NCBI RefSeq assembly: GCF_015710975.1
Contig: NZ_CP049783.1
Location: 806,001 to 870,000, forward strand
Source of the DNA: Paenibacillus polymyxa
GTDB taxonomy: Bacteria; Bacillota; Bacilli; Paenibacillales; Paenibacillaceae
Length of the DNA: 64,000 bases
Direction: 5' to 3'
The notes below the pieces were generated by a model, which was not told where the DNA came from, did no database searches, and worked only from the letters and a program-made list of their open reading frames with translations. Shown here piece after piece: positions 63,714 through 64,000 of this stretch; the stretch's first letter is position 1, and the number at the start of each line of letters is the position of its first letter. The position numbers and the translations under genes were made by a program.

Positions 63714-64000
63714 TTAGACACGCTGATGCGTTTTCAGATAAAACTCCTTGCCATAACTTAGGGCAAAGTTCCGAAACTCCACAACTGCCGGGGATAAATA
63801 TCTATTTTTAATGCTGGCTAGGTAGATAAAACGCTCGTATGCTGGATTTATAATAGGCAATGTTTTGACGTTAAAATAATCTAACGATGAAATGCGGGGC
63901 ATAACTCCGATCCCGTAATTAATAGACACCAGCCCAGCCATTGCCGTATCTTCTTCAATCTCGCAAATAATCTGTGGCGTAACGCCTGCCTTGGCGAACA
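63714..64000 (-). CDS. LysR-family regulator, C-terminal part (runs off right edge)
   Basis: The last 95 codons of a LysR-type effector domain: FAKAGVTPQIICEIEEDTAMAGLVSINYGIGVMP is the classic second-half motif of that fold, followed by SPAVVEFRNFALSYGKEFY. The DNA-binding domain lies beyond the window. It is upstream of the MFS and aroD genes on the same strand and may control them. Confidence 0.8.
   Translation of the reverse strand, partial: FAKAGVTPQIICEIEEDTAMAGLVSINYGIGVMPRISSLDYFNVKTLPIINPAYERFIYLASIKNRYLSPAVVEFRNFALSYGKEFYLKTHQRV

Noticed and set aside
1..64000. tRNA, rRNA, CRISPR arrays, complete insertion sequences, prophage
   Set aside because: None were seen on reading either strand; no regularly spaced repeats, transposase or integrase genes were recognised.

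Overview
The window looks like the chromosome of a Paenibacillus of the P. polymyxa group. The clues are the plant-polysaccharide enzymes (families PL11, GH30, GH3, PL3), Firmicute-type ribosome binding sites, Bacillus-type genes (ypsA, YvrJ, YqkB-like, ykoEDC), and a lantibiotic precursor whose predicted core I recognise as paenibacillin, known from P. polymyxa. This assignment comes from reading and memory; no database search was run.

Layout. 1-8 kb: a WXG100-type secreted protein, a HAD phosphatase, a formate/nitrite-type channel, an HPr-like protein without the phosphorylatable His loop, an IseA-like secreted protein, a YvrJ protein, a rhamnogalacturonan lyase with a cre site, ypsA and a YqkB-like protein. 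8.4-12.9 kb: a decayed accessory stretch holding at least five broken genes, a tandemly duplicated membrane protein and a small Cys-rich basic protein. 12.9-19.6 kb: a GH30 and a GH3 glycosidase, a Gfo/Idh/MocA dehydrogenase and a GNAT acetyltransferase. 19.8-25.3 kb: a 1655-residue DUF4132 protein with a small partner that ends like MoaD/ThiS, behind a candidate LexA box. 25.6-31.6 kb: metNIQ and a TPP-riboswitch-controlled thiamine-precursor ECF transporter (ykoEDC).

31.6-41.2 kb is an RNA-repair island. A minus-strand operon reads HEAT-repeat protein (split by a frameshift), RlaP-like nucleotidyltransferase, Hen1, Pnkp and TatD; two WYL-type regulators are transcribed divergently. Pnkp heals and seals broken RNA ends and Hen1 2'-O-methylates the repaired end. 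The other genes are likely accessory or regulatory.

42.5-54.1 kb is a complete class I lantibiotic locus: precursor LanA, intracellular subtilisin LanP, LanB, LanC, a membrane protein (possible immunity), an ABC exporter with a frameshifted C-terminus, a full AgrB-D-C-A quorum-sensing module with an unannotated AgrD-like peptide, and a TraX-family N-acetyltransferase. The pathway that follows is: dehydrate and cyclise, cleave to expose Ala1, acetylate it, export. The Agr peptide would report cell density.

54.8-64 kb: cysteine synthase, an MFS exporter, a glycosyltransferase, an APH-family kinase, a PL3 pectate lyase, shikimate kinase, type I dehydroquinase, an MFS transporter and the end of a LysR regulator. 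I saw no tRNA, rRNA, CRISPR array or complete insertion sequence.
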